In this document: positions 51,500-64,000 of the stretch, piece by piece | Numbering within the stretch: position 1 is the first letter of the stretch | How the letters are laid out: every line of letters begins with the position of its first letter | Notes under the pieces: model-generated | Database searches by the model: none | What the model was told of the DNA's origin: nothing | What the model saw: the letters and a program-made list of their open reading frames with translations, nothing else | Assembly (NCBI GenBank): GCA_905182985.1 | Contig: CAJJDN010000050.1 | Coordinates: forward strand, 372,001-436,000 | DNA length: 64,000 nt | Direction of reading: 5' to 3' | Source: Paramecium sonneborni | Taxonomy: Eukaryota > Ciliophora > Oligohymenophorea > Peniculida > Parameciidae | Made by a program: the position numbers and the translations under genes

Positions 51500-52252
51500 A
51501 TGATTAATTTACATTTTCATGAAAATATTTCATCATCACCAATCAATATATCATCTGATTATTCTTTTCCTAATGAGGATTATCTTAGTGAAATTTACTC
51601 TGTCTAAGGTTCATATTCCGAATTTAAATTCATATTAACATCTACAATTTTTCCAGATTATAAATTGGATACATATTCATCATAATATTTTTCTATCATT
51701 TTCAATCTGTTTTCTAAAATGTCAGATTTATGTGGTAATTATTAAATTGAACATTAAGAAATAATAGGAAATATAGGATATCCTTTAGAAATTTATGGTA
51801 ATTCTTCATATGTAGATATTTTATAATTCTCATCAAATTATTTCCTCCAGATTTTGAATTAATTAAAATCTTTATTTTATAATATTTAGAGATCACTTGA
51901 TTTGATTGGTACTTTTTATTGAAGCAAAAATTTATTGAAATCAGTAGATATAGAAGAATCTGTATATAGAAGTGCAATTAAATTTTTAAAAGCATTGATT
52001 ATCAATTAATCATCTTAAATAACAATTTAATAGATTGACAATATTTAATTAAAATGTTTTGAGTCTAATTTTGTAATAAAATTCTTGAATGTTATCATAT
52101 CACAGATGGTTACTAATGCTAAAAATTTATCATCTTTTTAATATTATTTAAAAATTACATTTATGTTATTGACTATTTAAAATTTTCAGACAAATATTTA
52201 AAGATATACTAAGAGTATCAATTTAATCCAGAAAAATCAAAGCTATTTCTGA
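51500..52252 (+). CDS. Hypothetical protein (238 aa)
   Basis: Starts MINLHFHENISSSPINIS. A 36-nt intron in the 51910s (GTAC...TCAG) removes the only in-frame TGA and keeps the length a multiple of three. The N-terminal third is Ser/Tyr/Phe-rich; the rest is helical (YRSAIKFLKALIINQSS, IKFLNVIISQMVTNAKNL). No family is recognised. Its 5' end has a decayed twin at 47953-48100. Its 3' end overlaps the 3' end of the minus-strand gene by about 120 bp if that gene's last exon is right. Confidence 0.55.
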
Positions 52253-53593
52253 TTAAATAAGTATATAATGGATTTGAATTAAGCAAGATTTAATTAATGG
52301 ATGGATAGTAATGTGATCAATATTAATTAATTCTAACCATTTCCAAATACTTTCAATGATCATAGGAGGGATATTATCTTATTAATCTTTAAGTAATTTA
52401 TTGATTTAAGATTAATCATAATCTTCTAATAATTTTAATTCCTACTCAAATTCTGGATGTTACGAATTAAAGAAATACTATTCTAAAGCTAATTCAAATG
52501 ATGTAAGTTGAGTTAATAATTTGCAAGTTAATCTTTCAAATTGTCTGATAGAGAATTCAGAATTAGTGAAGTTTCCTTCTAAATATAATTTAAGTGATTA
52601 ATTGATTGATTCAATTAATTCTTTCATAAATTCAATAAGTCCTTCATCAGTTTACCAATTAGGTTAGATATTATATTCTTTGAGCATCATATTTTCAACA
52701 AATGTCTCATTTCTTAATTCTGGAAATCTATATATTATTCATTTAAAATTACAATGGTGAATTAATTGGAAAAATCTAACTATAATCACAAGATGGCTTT
52801 TTCAAAATTTAATTGTTATATCTTCAATAAGGTTAAAAATATACTCAATATAAATAAGTAGCATTTCTTTGATCATTGTTTAAGTCCAAACCAAATTGGG
52901 TGTATTCCATTCTCTACATAAATTAGTAAAAATAGTTGTTCCATCACCATCATCTAAAAAAAGCTAAATATGATTAGATTTTAAGTACTTCATATAATTA
53001 CTTAGGCAATAATTTAATTAATCTATATGATTCTAATTAATCATCTGATTTTCTTAATTATCGATCTGCATTTTAAAATTCGTATTGTAAAAGATCTCTA
53101 TAAAATATAAATGCTTCCATTCTATCATTTTCATCAATTAAGTTAAACTACTTTCAAATTAATCATAATACTTTAAAGATTATCTCTAAAAGAACACTTG
53201 CAAAACCATTCGCTATCAAATTCATGCAATCTCCTTTCTATTTTACGTCATACATTTATCTAACTAGTTATAAAAACTTTTCATATATTTAATTTTATTT
53301 GATACTTCTCCTATTGTTTTATCATCTTAACTGTTAACCTTTCTAATCTAATTAATCAGATATTTTATAGACTGTTGATTCATAAATAAAATATTTATAT
53401 TAATATATGTAATAAAAAATATCATAAGAAGAGTAAATTTTAAATTAATCCTTATAGATAAGTTCATTGAATTTTCTTTATTTAAACTTTCCTAATTTAG
53501 AAATTCATAATAGTATTTCAGATCAAGAAAGTATTTAATTATTGATAATTCATTTTAGCTTAATACAACTATATATCTATATCTATTTAACAT
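52130..53593 (-). CDS. Hypothetical protein with RME-8/DNAJC13-like segment (uncertain)
   Basis: Open frames cover nearly the whole span, but exon joins are not settled. Start candidates are MLNRYRYIVVLSQNE (53593) or MVLQVFFQRQSLKYY (53219). Clear segments: DGDGTTIFTNLCREWNTPNL followed by VWTQTMIKEML, then RFPELRNETFVENMMLKEYN, IQPNWQTDEGLIEFMKELI and a helical tail. The pattern 'FxTPxxIW...M...' followed later by '..YNxQPxW......F...L' is reminiscent of repeats in the endosomal protein RME-8/DNAJC13, but the match is weak and no J domain is present. A 22-nt intron (GTATATTTT...GAAG) is well supported. The last exon could end before 52,250. Confidence 0.4.
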
Positions 53594-53698
53594 TTTTAAT
53601 TCCAAATAGATACTCAATTCTATAAATGATTCTTTGAACATTTAACAGAAAATATTTGTAAAAATTTAGTTGTTAAATAATTAAATATTTGTCTATCT

Positions 53699-55094
53699 AT
53701 GTACTCCAACAGAATAGTGAAAACAAAAGTTTCCCAAGACTTTCAAAATACATATGTATAATATTTTAATTGATTTTTTAGTCTTCAAGTTTTAAAAGAT
53801 AATAATTTCACACATAAACTGGATCTATATCACCATGCAGAATTACAGCTGACAACTTTTGTACTACTAAAACTTATACACCAGCATAAAATTCTAATGA
53901 TAAAGGAGTAACATTATATTATAATTCTACAGCTCAAAAAAATACAGATAGAAGCATTTATTGCAGAAATTGAAAAACTTAATGATGTTCTTAAAAAAAA
54001 GGTTAATTTGATTAATGAACTTACTGCTAAATTAAATTTAAATGAGGCTCATCTATAAGAAAAGAGAGAAGAATAATAAAATTTAAAAACATCCTATTTA
54101 CGTTAAATAGAAGAATAGAAATAAAAGATTGAAGACTTGTTACTAAAGAATTAATAGCTTAAAGAAACTAATTTTTAATAGCAATAAGAGTTAGAAAATC
54201 TATTTCTATAGATTGAATAATATAATAAAGAATCTCAAAAGCTAAAAGAAACCCTAAAAAATTCATAAACTATTCACAACGAACTTGAAACTAAATAATT
54301 AAAAATTGAACTTAATAATTAAAAATAAGAAATCACTCGTTTATAAATTTAATTAATGGAAGAAAAAAAAGAAAATAATTAATTAATACTATAAGTTGAG
54401 GAACTCAATAATTAATCTCCAATTAAAATTCTAGAAAAATCTTTAAATGATTAATAAACAACTATAGACAACCAAAAATAATGTATAGCACAACTAAGAA
54501 AAACTATTAATTTACTTGAATAGAATATTTCTGATTAATTTACAAGTGAAAATTCATATAATCAACTTATTAATGCTTTTAATTCTTATAAAGAACAACA
54601 AAAAGAATCTGAATCTAAGTTAAATAAAATTATAAAGAGTAAGGAAACAGAAATTATGGATTTAAAAGACAATTTTCAAAGTTAATAGATTTAATTAGAA
54701 TAATCTAATCTTTTAGTAATCTCATTATAAAATTAAATTGAGAAATTAAAAAATATGATGAAATTAAAAATAGAAGATTTTGATATCAAAAAATTTGAAA
54801 ATGATTTAGTATTTTAATAACCTCTTCATTAACATAATAAAAATTTTAGTAAAAAATTAAATAAAGATCAATTTGGAACTCCATAAAATCATGCCTCATA
54901 ACATCAATAAATAAATTTTATTGTATATCTATATTTGTTATAAATCTTAGAAAGAATAATGTAGACATATTCCTATGTCAAGTTAAAATTTTGAGAAAGA
55001 ACTATAATCTTACAAAAATAAAATGAATAGTCCATCAAATATAAAATTTAGATAAGATATTAAAGAAGGATATTAAAATAAAAAAGTTTGTTGA
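53699..55094 (+). CDS. Coiled-coil protein (438 aa)
   Basis: Introns of 26, 25 (CAG acceptor) and 28 nt give an exact multiple of three. It starts MYSNRIVKTKVSQDFQNTY, followed by a short polar N-terminus and ~330 residues of almost unbroken E/K/Q/L/N-rich coiled coil (IEAFIAEIEKLNDVLKKKV, KIEDLLLKNQQLKETNFQQQ). It ends in a basic tail, KFRQDIKEGYQNKKVC. Probably a structural or tethering protein; no specific family could be named. Its stop is 32 bp from the stop of the convergent next gene. Confidence 0.7.
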
Positions 55095-55126
55095 TTATGA
55101 ATATTTATATAATTTCTAAAAAGAAT

Positions 55127-56693
55127 TCATTATTTTTTCATTACTATTTTGCCATTAATTTTATTATGTGTTAATGTAATAGATTGTCTTTTTGTTATTT
55201 ATTTATATTCTGTTTATAATCTAATAGTATCTGTATTATGTAATTATATTTTTTTTTTATTTTTAGGTTGAGGACTCTCCAACATGATTTTAAATTGTTA
55301 AAAAGAGGAAAGTTTGTCGAGATTTTTCATAAGATTCTTTTAAGAACTATTTTGAGATGTTTAAGAACTTGCTTTATAAAATTGCCTTAATTTTTCTGGA
55401 GTTTTTTTTGGTTAAGTTTTAATTTTGTTACAAAAATTATTAGAATAAATTTTAATTAGTTTAGAATCCCTCTTAGCTGGTGTGTATTCTGTTTATAATA
55501 ATTATTGAGAGGCAGATTTCTTATGAACAGGTTTAATGTAGTTAAATAATTTAGGTTAACTTTAATTTTTTCCACCTGTATTAATAATTTAACTTAAACG
55601 CATCTATTCTGTTTTTAATTATTCTGATGAAACACTTCTAGTACTTGTAATAAAGTGAGCACTACTATGTTTAGCTTAATTATTATTTATATTATTTTAA
55701 TCAACTTTATTCGAGAATATTCTTTGAATTTTTATTTTATTATCTTAAGATAATTTTATTATTTTAGTTTTCATTAATTTTTAAAATTCAATTTCTTCTT
55801 AACTACTATTTATGTGTTATTATGAAGATGATTTTTAGGTTGGATGAGGACGTTCAGGAGATTATTTTTAGGAATTTCTAATGTTAGCTAAAATCTTTCC
55901 ATTCATCAAATGAATTGGTAAATTTAATTTAAATTTATCTTTATTTATTTAATTGTTTCTTATGACTAATTATTTTAATAATTTCAAATTTTAAGTTGGT
56001 TGTTTTGTTAATTGTTTTTAATTATTTTTTTCGGTTTAAATTTATTATTACATAGTAAGCCATGTTTCATCAATATTCTAAAATAATAATAAAAACTATT
56101 TACAATCTAATCGTCATCCTTTTAGAATTTAATTATTTATTTTAAAAGGGATTTTGCTGATTTCTCACTTAGTTTTGTTATACTATTTAACATTTAGACA
56201 TCTTCATTTAATTTTTCATATTCTATTATTACAGTAAATACTATACATGTACTCAAACTAGATTATTCATAAGGAATTCCTAATTAAATTTTGATTCTTC
56301 TATATTCATATTTTCTATTAATTATATTATTTGGATTATTACTTTTTTTTCTCATAAAAGTAATTAGCAATATCAGCTAAGAATCCAAAAAACATTCTTG
56401 GTATATCTTTATGATATTTGTAATATTCTAATAATTGTTTAAATTGATTTGATTATTATGTAATTGGATAATAACTATAATCATATTACTAAATCGAATT
56501 ACTTCTTTAAATATTCATCATTCTCCTTTACATGTAAGTTATCTTTGAAATCAATGATCCACTTTACTGGTTTTGCTGAAAAAAAGTCCTCAAAATTTTT
56601 GACTTTTTATTATGAATATTTAGTGTACAAGGCCTTCTCAATCTTTAATGAATGATACACTATTTATTAAATATGCGTATAAATGTTTGACAT
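55127..56693 (-). CDS. Hypothetical protein, ~503 aa, one frame slip
   Basis: It starts MSNIYTHIQQIVYHSLK, with introns of 28 nt (GTAATTCG...TTATAG) and 26 nt. A run of eight A's (T's at 56343-56350 on plus) must be read as seven to keep frame; the length then is an exact multiple of three. Middle: FFSAKPVKWIIDFKDNLHV, then DIPRMFFGFLADIANYFYEK, NIDETWLTMQQIQTEKNN. The C-terminal half is disordered, basic, Q/S/N-rich. No family is recognised. More exons may lie upstream in the 56,700-57,070 region. An alternative model starts at 56355 (MRKKSNNPNN), downstream of the slip. Confidence 0.6.
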
Positions 56694-56790
56694 TTTTTGA
56701 TCTTTTTAATTTTTAACAAAATGGACAATCCCTCTTTCTAAAAGAACTCTTCATAACTGAATATTATTAATATTGTATAATATATTTATA

Positions 56791-57074
56791 TCAATTTACT
56801 ATTATATATCCTAAACAAATTTCTAATTTCTAATCAAACTTATCATTTAATTTTATATTTAGTAACTATATTTTATATGACAATCTCCTTTTTGGAGTTG
56901 TTATTTGCAAACTAGATTTATTTTCATCTAAAATCTTCATTAAAAATTCTTAAGTTATTTATTAAATTTCTGTTGTGTTTATTTAGTTTTTTTTTTTTGA
57001 ATTAGTTTTAATTCTATATCATAAAGATCAAATACTTGATTTTCATTTAGAATTAAAGTGAATGATAAATTTAT
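56791..57074 (-). other. Open-frame fragments, possibly upstream exons or a small gene
   Basis: Two open segments (LILNENQVFDLYDIELKLIQ and FLMKILDENKSSLQITTPK, ending IICLGY-like at 56791) would join into one frame if the 12-base T run at 56987-56998 were 13. They read like protein but have no clear start. They may belong to the gene at 55127-56693 or to a separate small gene. Confidence 0.3.
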
Positions 57075-57894
57075 TCATTTTTTATTAATAATATTTTGAA
57101 ATTAAACAATTTAAACTATGAAATTGATTGTAATAAAATATTATCTATAATATAACATTCTTAAAAATAAAACTTAAAAATACTTAAAATATTTGATAAA
57201 AATATGTTTATGCCATTCTTTTTTGTATTCCTAAGACTAAATTAATATATAAAGTTAAACAATTTTTCATTTCATTTTACTGCCAAACCGATAAAAATAA
57301 TATCTATTAACTTAAATTTATTTAAAGCTTAGATAGTAGGTATTTTTGAATGAATAAAATATAAAAACTTTGAGTAGAATAAATAAAAATAAAGAAACAA
57401 TAAAAAATCAATAAAATTTGAATTTGATATTATAATTTTAATATTATTAGCTCAAATAATAGAAGATTTTTGACTGTCAAAAGTACTTATAAATCAATAA
57501 TTTTCTTGTTCTTCAATTTTCGTGAAATCAAATAAGTAAAAATGCAATCAATAGTTCGTATTTTTATAATTAAATAAGGATTATACTTATTAATTTAATA
57601 TATGTTAAGTTTATAATTTCTTATGGATTGATTTTTTAAAATTTTGTTTGAATTTAACAAATAGGTATTTGAAAAAAAATGCGATTATATTGAAGAAGTA
57701 AATTGATATATATTAACATAGTATATTTTTTATATCAATGAAGGCTTTTGTTTTCACAAGAACTAGTAGATTTTGTTAATTTAATGAGATTATTTCTTAC
57801 TCCAGAATTTCAAAATATAAAAATGATTGCTAAACTCTTAACATGTTTTATGTCAGATTATTAATAAATTCTTATATTAAAATCACTAAATATT
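57075..57894. other. Intergenic region (~820 bp), no gene seen
   Basis: The longest gene-free stretch in the window. It is very AT-rich with frequent TGA in all frames; the longest ATG-started frames are under 80 codons and overlap the next gene's start. It presumably contains the promoter of the MGCC gene. No repeats or hairpins of note. Confidence 0.5.
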
Positions 57895-60800
57895 ATGGGT
57901 TGCTGTATTAGTTAACAAAAAACTCAAGAAGCTGTTATCTAAACTTAAATTAAAAGGGCTGTTGAGGAACAAGAAGAAATATCAAATATTGAGAATGGTT
58001 AATAAGAGTGTTAGGATATTATTGAATAGTTTGAACCAAAGATAAATGAGTAAAAAAGAGAAGAATATAAGGGAATAAATCAAAAAAGCGAAGAAGAAGA
58101 GGATAAGTAAGAAAAAAAATAATAAAAATAAAAAACGACAAAAAGGGATGAAAATTATCTTAAAGTCATCGAATACAAAAGCATTAAAATAAATTACTAC
58201 ATTCTTATACCTAAAAATGATGAAGTTTCTATTTATTATGATTTCATCATAAATGCAAGTCATATAGATTTTTAATATGATATAAAATGCAAAGCTATAG
58301 TTACGTCTGAACCAGAATAACCATTTACAATCAAACCTTTCTCTTATTTAGAAGCATCATCAAATTCAAGTTATGATATATTTTTTAGAAACGATACATA
58401 TTTTAATACAGATTAATCATTAAATACAAACAGATAATCTTTTGATACTCTTTTAGAAGTAGAAAGAACTCTAAAAAGAAAAAAAGAATAAGCTATTTTA
58501 CCTGCTGCATTTTAAATACGTCCATTGAAATAAGATGATTCACATTCTAATTTAAATAGCCCAAGAAGATCACCAAAAAAACAAAAAGTTAAAGTTTAAA
58601 CAGAAGTTGTTTCAGAAATGCTTGAAATTATGCATGTATTTGATTTGGAATTATGTCCACGTTTCCATTAATTATTATTTTTCTTAATGGTCTAATAATA
58701 AATGCCAAAATTAAAACATTATCTAGTTAACATTTCTGAAGTTTATTTCCTTTTTGATTAAAAACCTTCTTTAGATGAACAATCAGTTTAAAAAATTGCT
58801 ATATTTTATGAATATTTAGATTATAATCTTTTAGAACTATAAGATTATTTGATTAAAGAAAAAAAATAGTTATCTCATCTATTATTTTTAAAATTATGTC
58901 TAGATCTTACTTCAATTTTTTATAATTGTTATAAAGCATTTACATATAGATGTAATTTTACATTAAGATCAATATACTATACAATGAAAAATAGAAAATT
59001 TAAATTATAAGCATTTGCAAGATTGTAAACTTTAATAAGATTTTCAAATTAAGAAGATGTAACATAGCTTTTACAATCTGTAAGTGAGTAAAAGTTTAAA
59101 TTTTTTATAAAAGATTTTGAGAAAGATTTTGGAGCATTATGTGATATAATTCTTCTTTTTAAAAATGTTGATAATTCTATAGGAAATATTAAGAAAATTA
59201 GAAGAAAGAAGAAAAATTCTGATGCTCATTATTAAAAATATGTAGAGTTTGCAATGAATTAATTAGATGCTGAAGGAACAGATAAATTAATACATGAACT
59301 TATAAGATTAAAATGTCAGCCAATAAGCAGGGAAAACTTTGATTATATATTAGAGGAAATTAAAACATTATTAATAACTTTAGAATAACAAATTTAAGAT
59401 GAAGCCTAACAAAAAGAAAAATTAGAGGATTTAAAGGAATAAATGCTATTATAAAATGAAAGTATAATAAAAGTAAATAATATTTAATAAGTTGATTTAA
59501 TTAATGAAGAAGATAATGAATTACATAAATTTGAAACTAGATAACCTAAAATATAAAAAAAGTAAAAAATAAAACCAAATGAAAATGATTTATTTAATGA
59601 AATGAAGTACTCTGCGTTATTTTATTTTGAAACATTTATGGAAAGAAGCTAATAATATTTACTACAATGTACTAATGATGCTCATCGAGCATATGCTTTA
59701 ATACTTTAATCTATAGGATAAACTATGAATATTCCATCAAGGGAATAAAAAATAGTAGAATAATAATTAATTTTACAAGAAGCAAGTAAATTAGTATTAA
59801 AGGAAAAAGTGTTTCTAATTTAAGATTCTTTTAATTATTATTTGTTATTGACTTTAATAAGTTCATTAATAGATAAACCAATTTAATTGTTAAATTAACT
59901 TAAGTCTTTAATTTAATAATAAAATAATATAAGAAGGAAATAAATTAGACCTAAATTAAGCACACATCATACTTGTACAGGGATAATTGAAATGAGAAAG
60001 GCACTTATATTGGATCTATTTTATATTGATCATTATTTGAAACGCCATTTATATACAAATGCCACATAATTAGTGTAACATATAATAACATAGCAATTAA
60101 GATTCAATTTAAAATCTTACTTACTTTATGGTAGAAGTCTTTTCATCAGTGGAATAATATGTGAAAAAATGATGTAACCAGTATCTTCAATGCTTAATTT
60201 AGAAGTGTGCAGATTAATCTATTAACAGTTTTTCCCTGTTTCAAAATTTATGTATCGAGATGAGGAAACTAATTAAATGGTTGATGTTGAATACTAAGAA
60301 AATAACAAATAATACAAATAAGTAATGATTCATTTTGAGAATGAAGCATCTGAGAATTTAAATATACTTGAATTTAATTTGGGACTTGTATATTTCTCAT
60401 TATCTGATAAAGAGAATGCTTTAAAGTGTTTGAGAAAAGTTAAAGAAGCTAGGGAAAAGAAATACGACATAGTTTCAGATGAAGTTTTAGAAGTTGTTTT
60501 ATAAATCTTAAAAATACATGTTGAATAAGAAGAAAATGGAGCTGCCATGGAAATTTGTTAAGAATACTATGTTAAATTTAAATATCTGGCTAAATAGAAT
60601 ATTTTAACCAAAAGTAGATACATAGCTCGTTTATAATTGATTATGGCAGCTATATATGAATGTAATAGGATGTTAGTGAGTGCTTTAAAATATTATTAAA
60701 AAGCAAATAAAACATTTGCAATGTCAAAAAATAATTCTTACGTTAGATAATTACATATTTTATAGAAAATAAAAAAAATAGTGGAAGTAATAAAGATTAA

Positions 60801-61986
60801 AGCTTATTAATCACATAGTTTAGAGTAATAATCAGAATTTAATATTGAACATTATTTAGGTCATCTTTCTGAGAGAGTGAAACCTTATTTCAATAATTAA
60901 TTTATTCGAGTTTTAGAGAATGATAAAATAATCTTATATAATGTTAATCTTATGAAAAGATATGTAAGGGCAAATTAAAGTTTAAGAAACTTAGAGTATT
61001 AAAAAGCTTTAAGAAGTTATCAAAGAATCCATTAAAGATTCAAAAAGAAAAAAGTAGATGAATGTTATGGTTTTACTTTAGAAAAGATTGGTACAATTTA
61101 TTTGATTTAAAGAAACTTAAAAGTTGCAATTCAGCATTTAAAATTGGCTTCAGAACTTCATGATCGATACTTGGAATTTCCTTTAAAAGAAATGAGAATA
61201 TTGACATGTGAAATATATACTTTACTTGGTTGGGCTATTCTAAAAAATAGTAAAGAGATTTAAAAATAAATGGCTTTGATTGATGATTATATTTAGAATA
61301 TAAATGATATAATGAATTGGTAAAATATACCTTATAAATAAAGATCAAATAAATTTGCAATATTATCAAATAAATTAGGAAGATCTGTTTTATATATTTT
61401 AAATGATCTTTTTGAAAGAATTGAAAAATATAATAAGTTAAGAATCAAATTTTGTTAGAATTTGAATAATGAATAATTTTTATCTGATATTTCAGAAAAA
61501 TTTATAAATGAAAAATTCAATTAGTAGACTGTAAGAAATTCAGATATTTCAATACAAAGAAAATCATGTCTTTTTGGATTGTTTAGTTTTGGTAAAAGAA
61601 GATAAGCTACTTGGCTTCCAGGAATTTAAAGTAATTAGGAAATAAATTTAAAAAATGATGTATCAATTGAGATTCAACAAACTTCAAGAAAAGACAAATA
61701 AATTGAAAAGGTTTCAAATATTTAAGAAAAAAAGAAATCAATTATAATTAAATAGACTGAAAAAGATAAATATATCTAATAACTTAAATTAGATAGACCA
61801 GAAATATATGTTTAATTATAGGAATTCGATATAGATTAAAAAACAAGTTCAAAAATAAAGTCATCTTTGCCAGCTACAGCTATGGTTAGTCCAATTCTCA
61901 GTCCAGTTAGTGTGAAATCACCATTTCTATCAAAAAGCTAAGATAAAAAAATAAATCCTTTTGAAAAAGTTAGAAGAAAAAAATGA
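57895..61986 (+). CDS. Very large MGCC-start protein (1363 aa), intronless
   Basis: 1364 codons without a single TGA and without introns. The N-terminus MGCCISQQKTQEA has Gly2 for myristoylation and Cys3/Cys4 for palmitoylation, so the protein is probably membrane-anchored. Next is a charged linker, a beta-rich segment (NYLKVIEYKSIKINYYILIP), then long helical regions (QTEVVSEMLEIMHVFDLELC, FFIKDFEKDFGALCDIILLF). From ~residue 800 the pattern of paired helices (LEFNLGLVYFSLSDKENALK, GFTLEKIGTIYLIQRNLKVA, AIQHLKLASELHDRYLEF) looks like TPR. The tail is basic and Pro/Ser-rich. It is paralogous to the next gene. No enzyme motif is seen; a membrane-bound scaffold is the best guess. Confidence 0.85.
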
Positions 61987-62045
61987 AAAAAATTATTTAT
62001 AATTATTGATTAATATTATATATATATATAGATATTATAAATCAA

Positions 62046-64000
62046 ATGGGTATATGTTTTGGAACTAAAAAAAATGATCGCTATGCAATTATTCAAAAAT
62101 AAATCAACATTACAGTGAAAGAATAAGAAGATATGTAAATTCAGGAAGAATTAGCATACTAGTATTAAAAATAACTTGATGATGAAGAAATTACACTTAA
62201 AATAAATACACAACCTCAATCAATACTTAACAAAGATTTAAATGAAACAGCTAGTTAATAAATTATTGAATAAAAGTCTTCAAATAAAAAAAAAAGAAAA
62301 AAAAAACACAAAGACGAAAATTATCTCAAACAAATAGAGTATCATATTACTATTAAATCTATTATTATTGAAGAAGAATAAGATCAGACCTAATCATAAT
62401 ATAATATTCTTATGGTTCTTGAATATATGGGCTATTCTCATAATGTCTAATTAAAAGGGGTGTTAATTAATCATCCAAAAAAAACATTTCAGCTTACACC
62501 AAATACTTATGAGGATGCTGCTAGGCATTCTAGATTTAGTCCTTTTTTTTAAAATGACTTTTACTTTAATATTAATGCTGATCCATTACATAATACTAAT
62601 TATTTTGAAAAATTGCTAAATGTTGAAAGAACTGTGACAAAAGATAGACAAATTAGAATTTCACCTACTAAAAGATACTCAAAAAGATAATCTTCTGTTT
62701 TAGATGAACATTAAAGTCCATCTCCATTAAAAAAAAAATAAAATGTAAAAAAGTCAGAATTTATAAGTGAATTACTTGAAGTTGTATAAATTTTTGATTT
62801 AGAAGCTCAACCAAGATTTCTTTAAATTTTATTCGCTTTGCTATTAAAAGAATAAGTACCATAAATTATAAATAACTTCGTTTATATAGAAGAATTGATA
62901 TTTTTATTTGATTAACTTCCAAAAATGGAATAACCTAATATTTATAGAATAGCAATTTTTTATGAAACTCTTGATTATAATCTTCATGATTTAATTGTTT
63001 ATATGAAACATGAAGAAGTTAAGTTATCCTAAATTTGCTTTCTAAAATTAGCACATAATTTAATATAAGCTTTATACAATTGCTATTCAAATCATTGTTA
63101 TAGAATCAATTTCACTTTATCTACAATATTTTATACAAAACGAACTAAAAAATTTAAAATATAATCATTTTGTAGATTGTAAAGCTTAATTCCATTTGAT
63201 GGAGATCAATAATTAAATTTAAAGAATGTTCCTGAATAGAAATTAAAATTTTTTATTAGGTCGTTTAGGAGAGATTTTGCTGCTTTATGTGATTTAATTC
63301 TATACATGAAAGATATTAATAAATCATTAGATGAAATATAAACTCTTCGTAAATAGGCTAAAATAAATAAATCTTCCTAGTATTTAGAATATACAGAAAC
63401 CATTCTTGATAAAGAATTTGAGAAGAGTTTAGTTGAAGTTATAAGATTTAGTTTAGATGAAATCGAATACTTAAGATTGAATGAGTACATACTTTCAAAT
63501 TATTAATAGATTACTGAATGATTTAAAAGATTCTATATCTATTCTAGAATAACTTATAGCAGAACTTGAATTAAAAAGTGAAACTGAGAAAAAAATATCC
63601 AAAGAAAATTAAAATTTTTAAATTTATGATAAGTCAAATAGTGATAGAGATGAGTATTTAACAGAAATTGAAAATTTGGATTTAATATAATAAATGAACT
63701 CTTTGCCAGAATTTAATAAATCTCTTAAATAAACATCACTAAAATGTCTATATAAAGAATTACTTTATTCTTCTATATTTATGAATTATCGTTTCTAATA
63801 AAATTGCATATCTTATTAATAGAATAGCTCAGATACATTACATGCTGTACATTCTCATATATTATAATCATTTCATTAAATTAATTATGATGAATCATAT
63901 TATGAAGCTTCTCTACTTGAATAAACTAAAGTACTTTTACCATCAATAGATTAAGCCATAGCTCATCCAATAGATAGACAAGATCCATTTCATTATTATG
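62046..64000 (+). CDS. MGIC-start paralogue of the preceding gene, 3' truncated by window
   Basis: Starts MGICFGTKKNDRYAIIQKQ, again with Gly2 and Cys4. It follows its neighbour block by block: DENYLKQIEYHITIKSIIIE versus DENYLKVIEYKSI; YFEKLLNVERTV versus the DTLLEVERTL segment; SEFISELLEVVQIFDLEAQ versus VVSEMLEIMHVFDLELC; KFFIRSFRRDFAALCDLIL versus KFFIKDFEKDFGALCDIIL. Unlike its neighbour it needs one intron, 25 nt in the 63,480s (GTACAT...AATAG), at which homology also resumes. The gene starts only 59 bp after the neighbour's stop and runs off the window edge. Confidence 0.85.

Noticed and set aside
56694..57894. Hairpins or direct repeats suggesting a CRISPR-like array or transposon end
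   Set aside because: Only simple AT-rich sequence; no regular spacing, terminal inverted repeats or transposase-like frame found.

Overview
The window is ciliate macronuclear DNA, most likely from a Paramecium species. It is very AT-rich. Long coding frames open up only if TAA and TAG are read as glutamine and TGA is the sole stop. Coding regions are cut by tiny introns, mostly 18-31 nt, starting GTA (some GTT) and ending TAG or, unusually often, AAG. Genes are packed tail to tail with gaps of about 18-60 bp. Exon models were made by hand; for most genes, length minus introns is an exact multiple of three. No tRNA, rRNA, CRISPR array or transposon was recognised.

Left third (1-22 kb): a 5'-truncated coiled-coil gene, long-chain acyl-CoA synthetase, two unknowns, a membrane RING-CH ubiquitin ligase, a CAMK-like kinase, an RRM protein and a BEACH protein whose start codons lie back to back 18 bp apart, an eIF2alpha-kinase-like gene, a small coiled-coil gene, a degenerate kinase-like gene, an ankyrin/AGC kinase and kinesin-13.

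Middle (22-45 kb): a MORN protein, Sec61 alpha, SUMO-activating enzyme subunit Uba2, an LRR/ankyrin protein, two unknowns, a membrane hybrid histidine kinase that has lost its catalytic residues, NAD-dependent glycerol-3-phosphate dehydrogenase, a formin with a polyproline FH1 region, a coiled-coil protein and the proteasome ubiquitin receptor Rpn13.

Right third (45-64 kb): large coiled-coil proteins, an iodothyronine-deiodinase-like selenoprotein with an in-frame TGA at the active-site selenocysteine position and a well-formed SECIS hairpin just after its stop, decayed duplicate fragments on both sides of it, several unknowns, and two tandem, very large, N-terminally acylatable (MGCC/MGIC) paralogues, the second running off the end.

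Three places (24,436-24,591; 30,833; 49,326) are scaffold joins where about 0.94, 1.31 and 1.02 kb are repeated exactly on both sides of the Ns. These are unmerged contig overlaps, not biological duplications, and they create truncated false copies of the MORN, Uba2, LRR/ankyrin and selenoprotein genes. The most interesting content is the selenoprotein: in this genome the selenocysteine codon is also the only stop codon.
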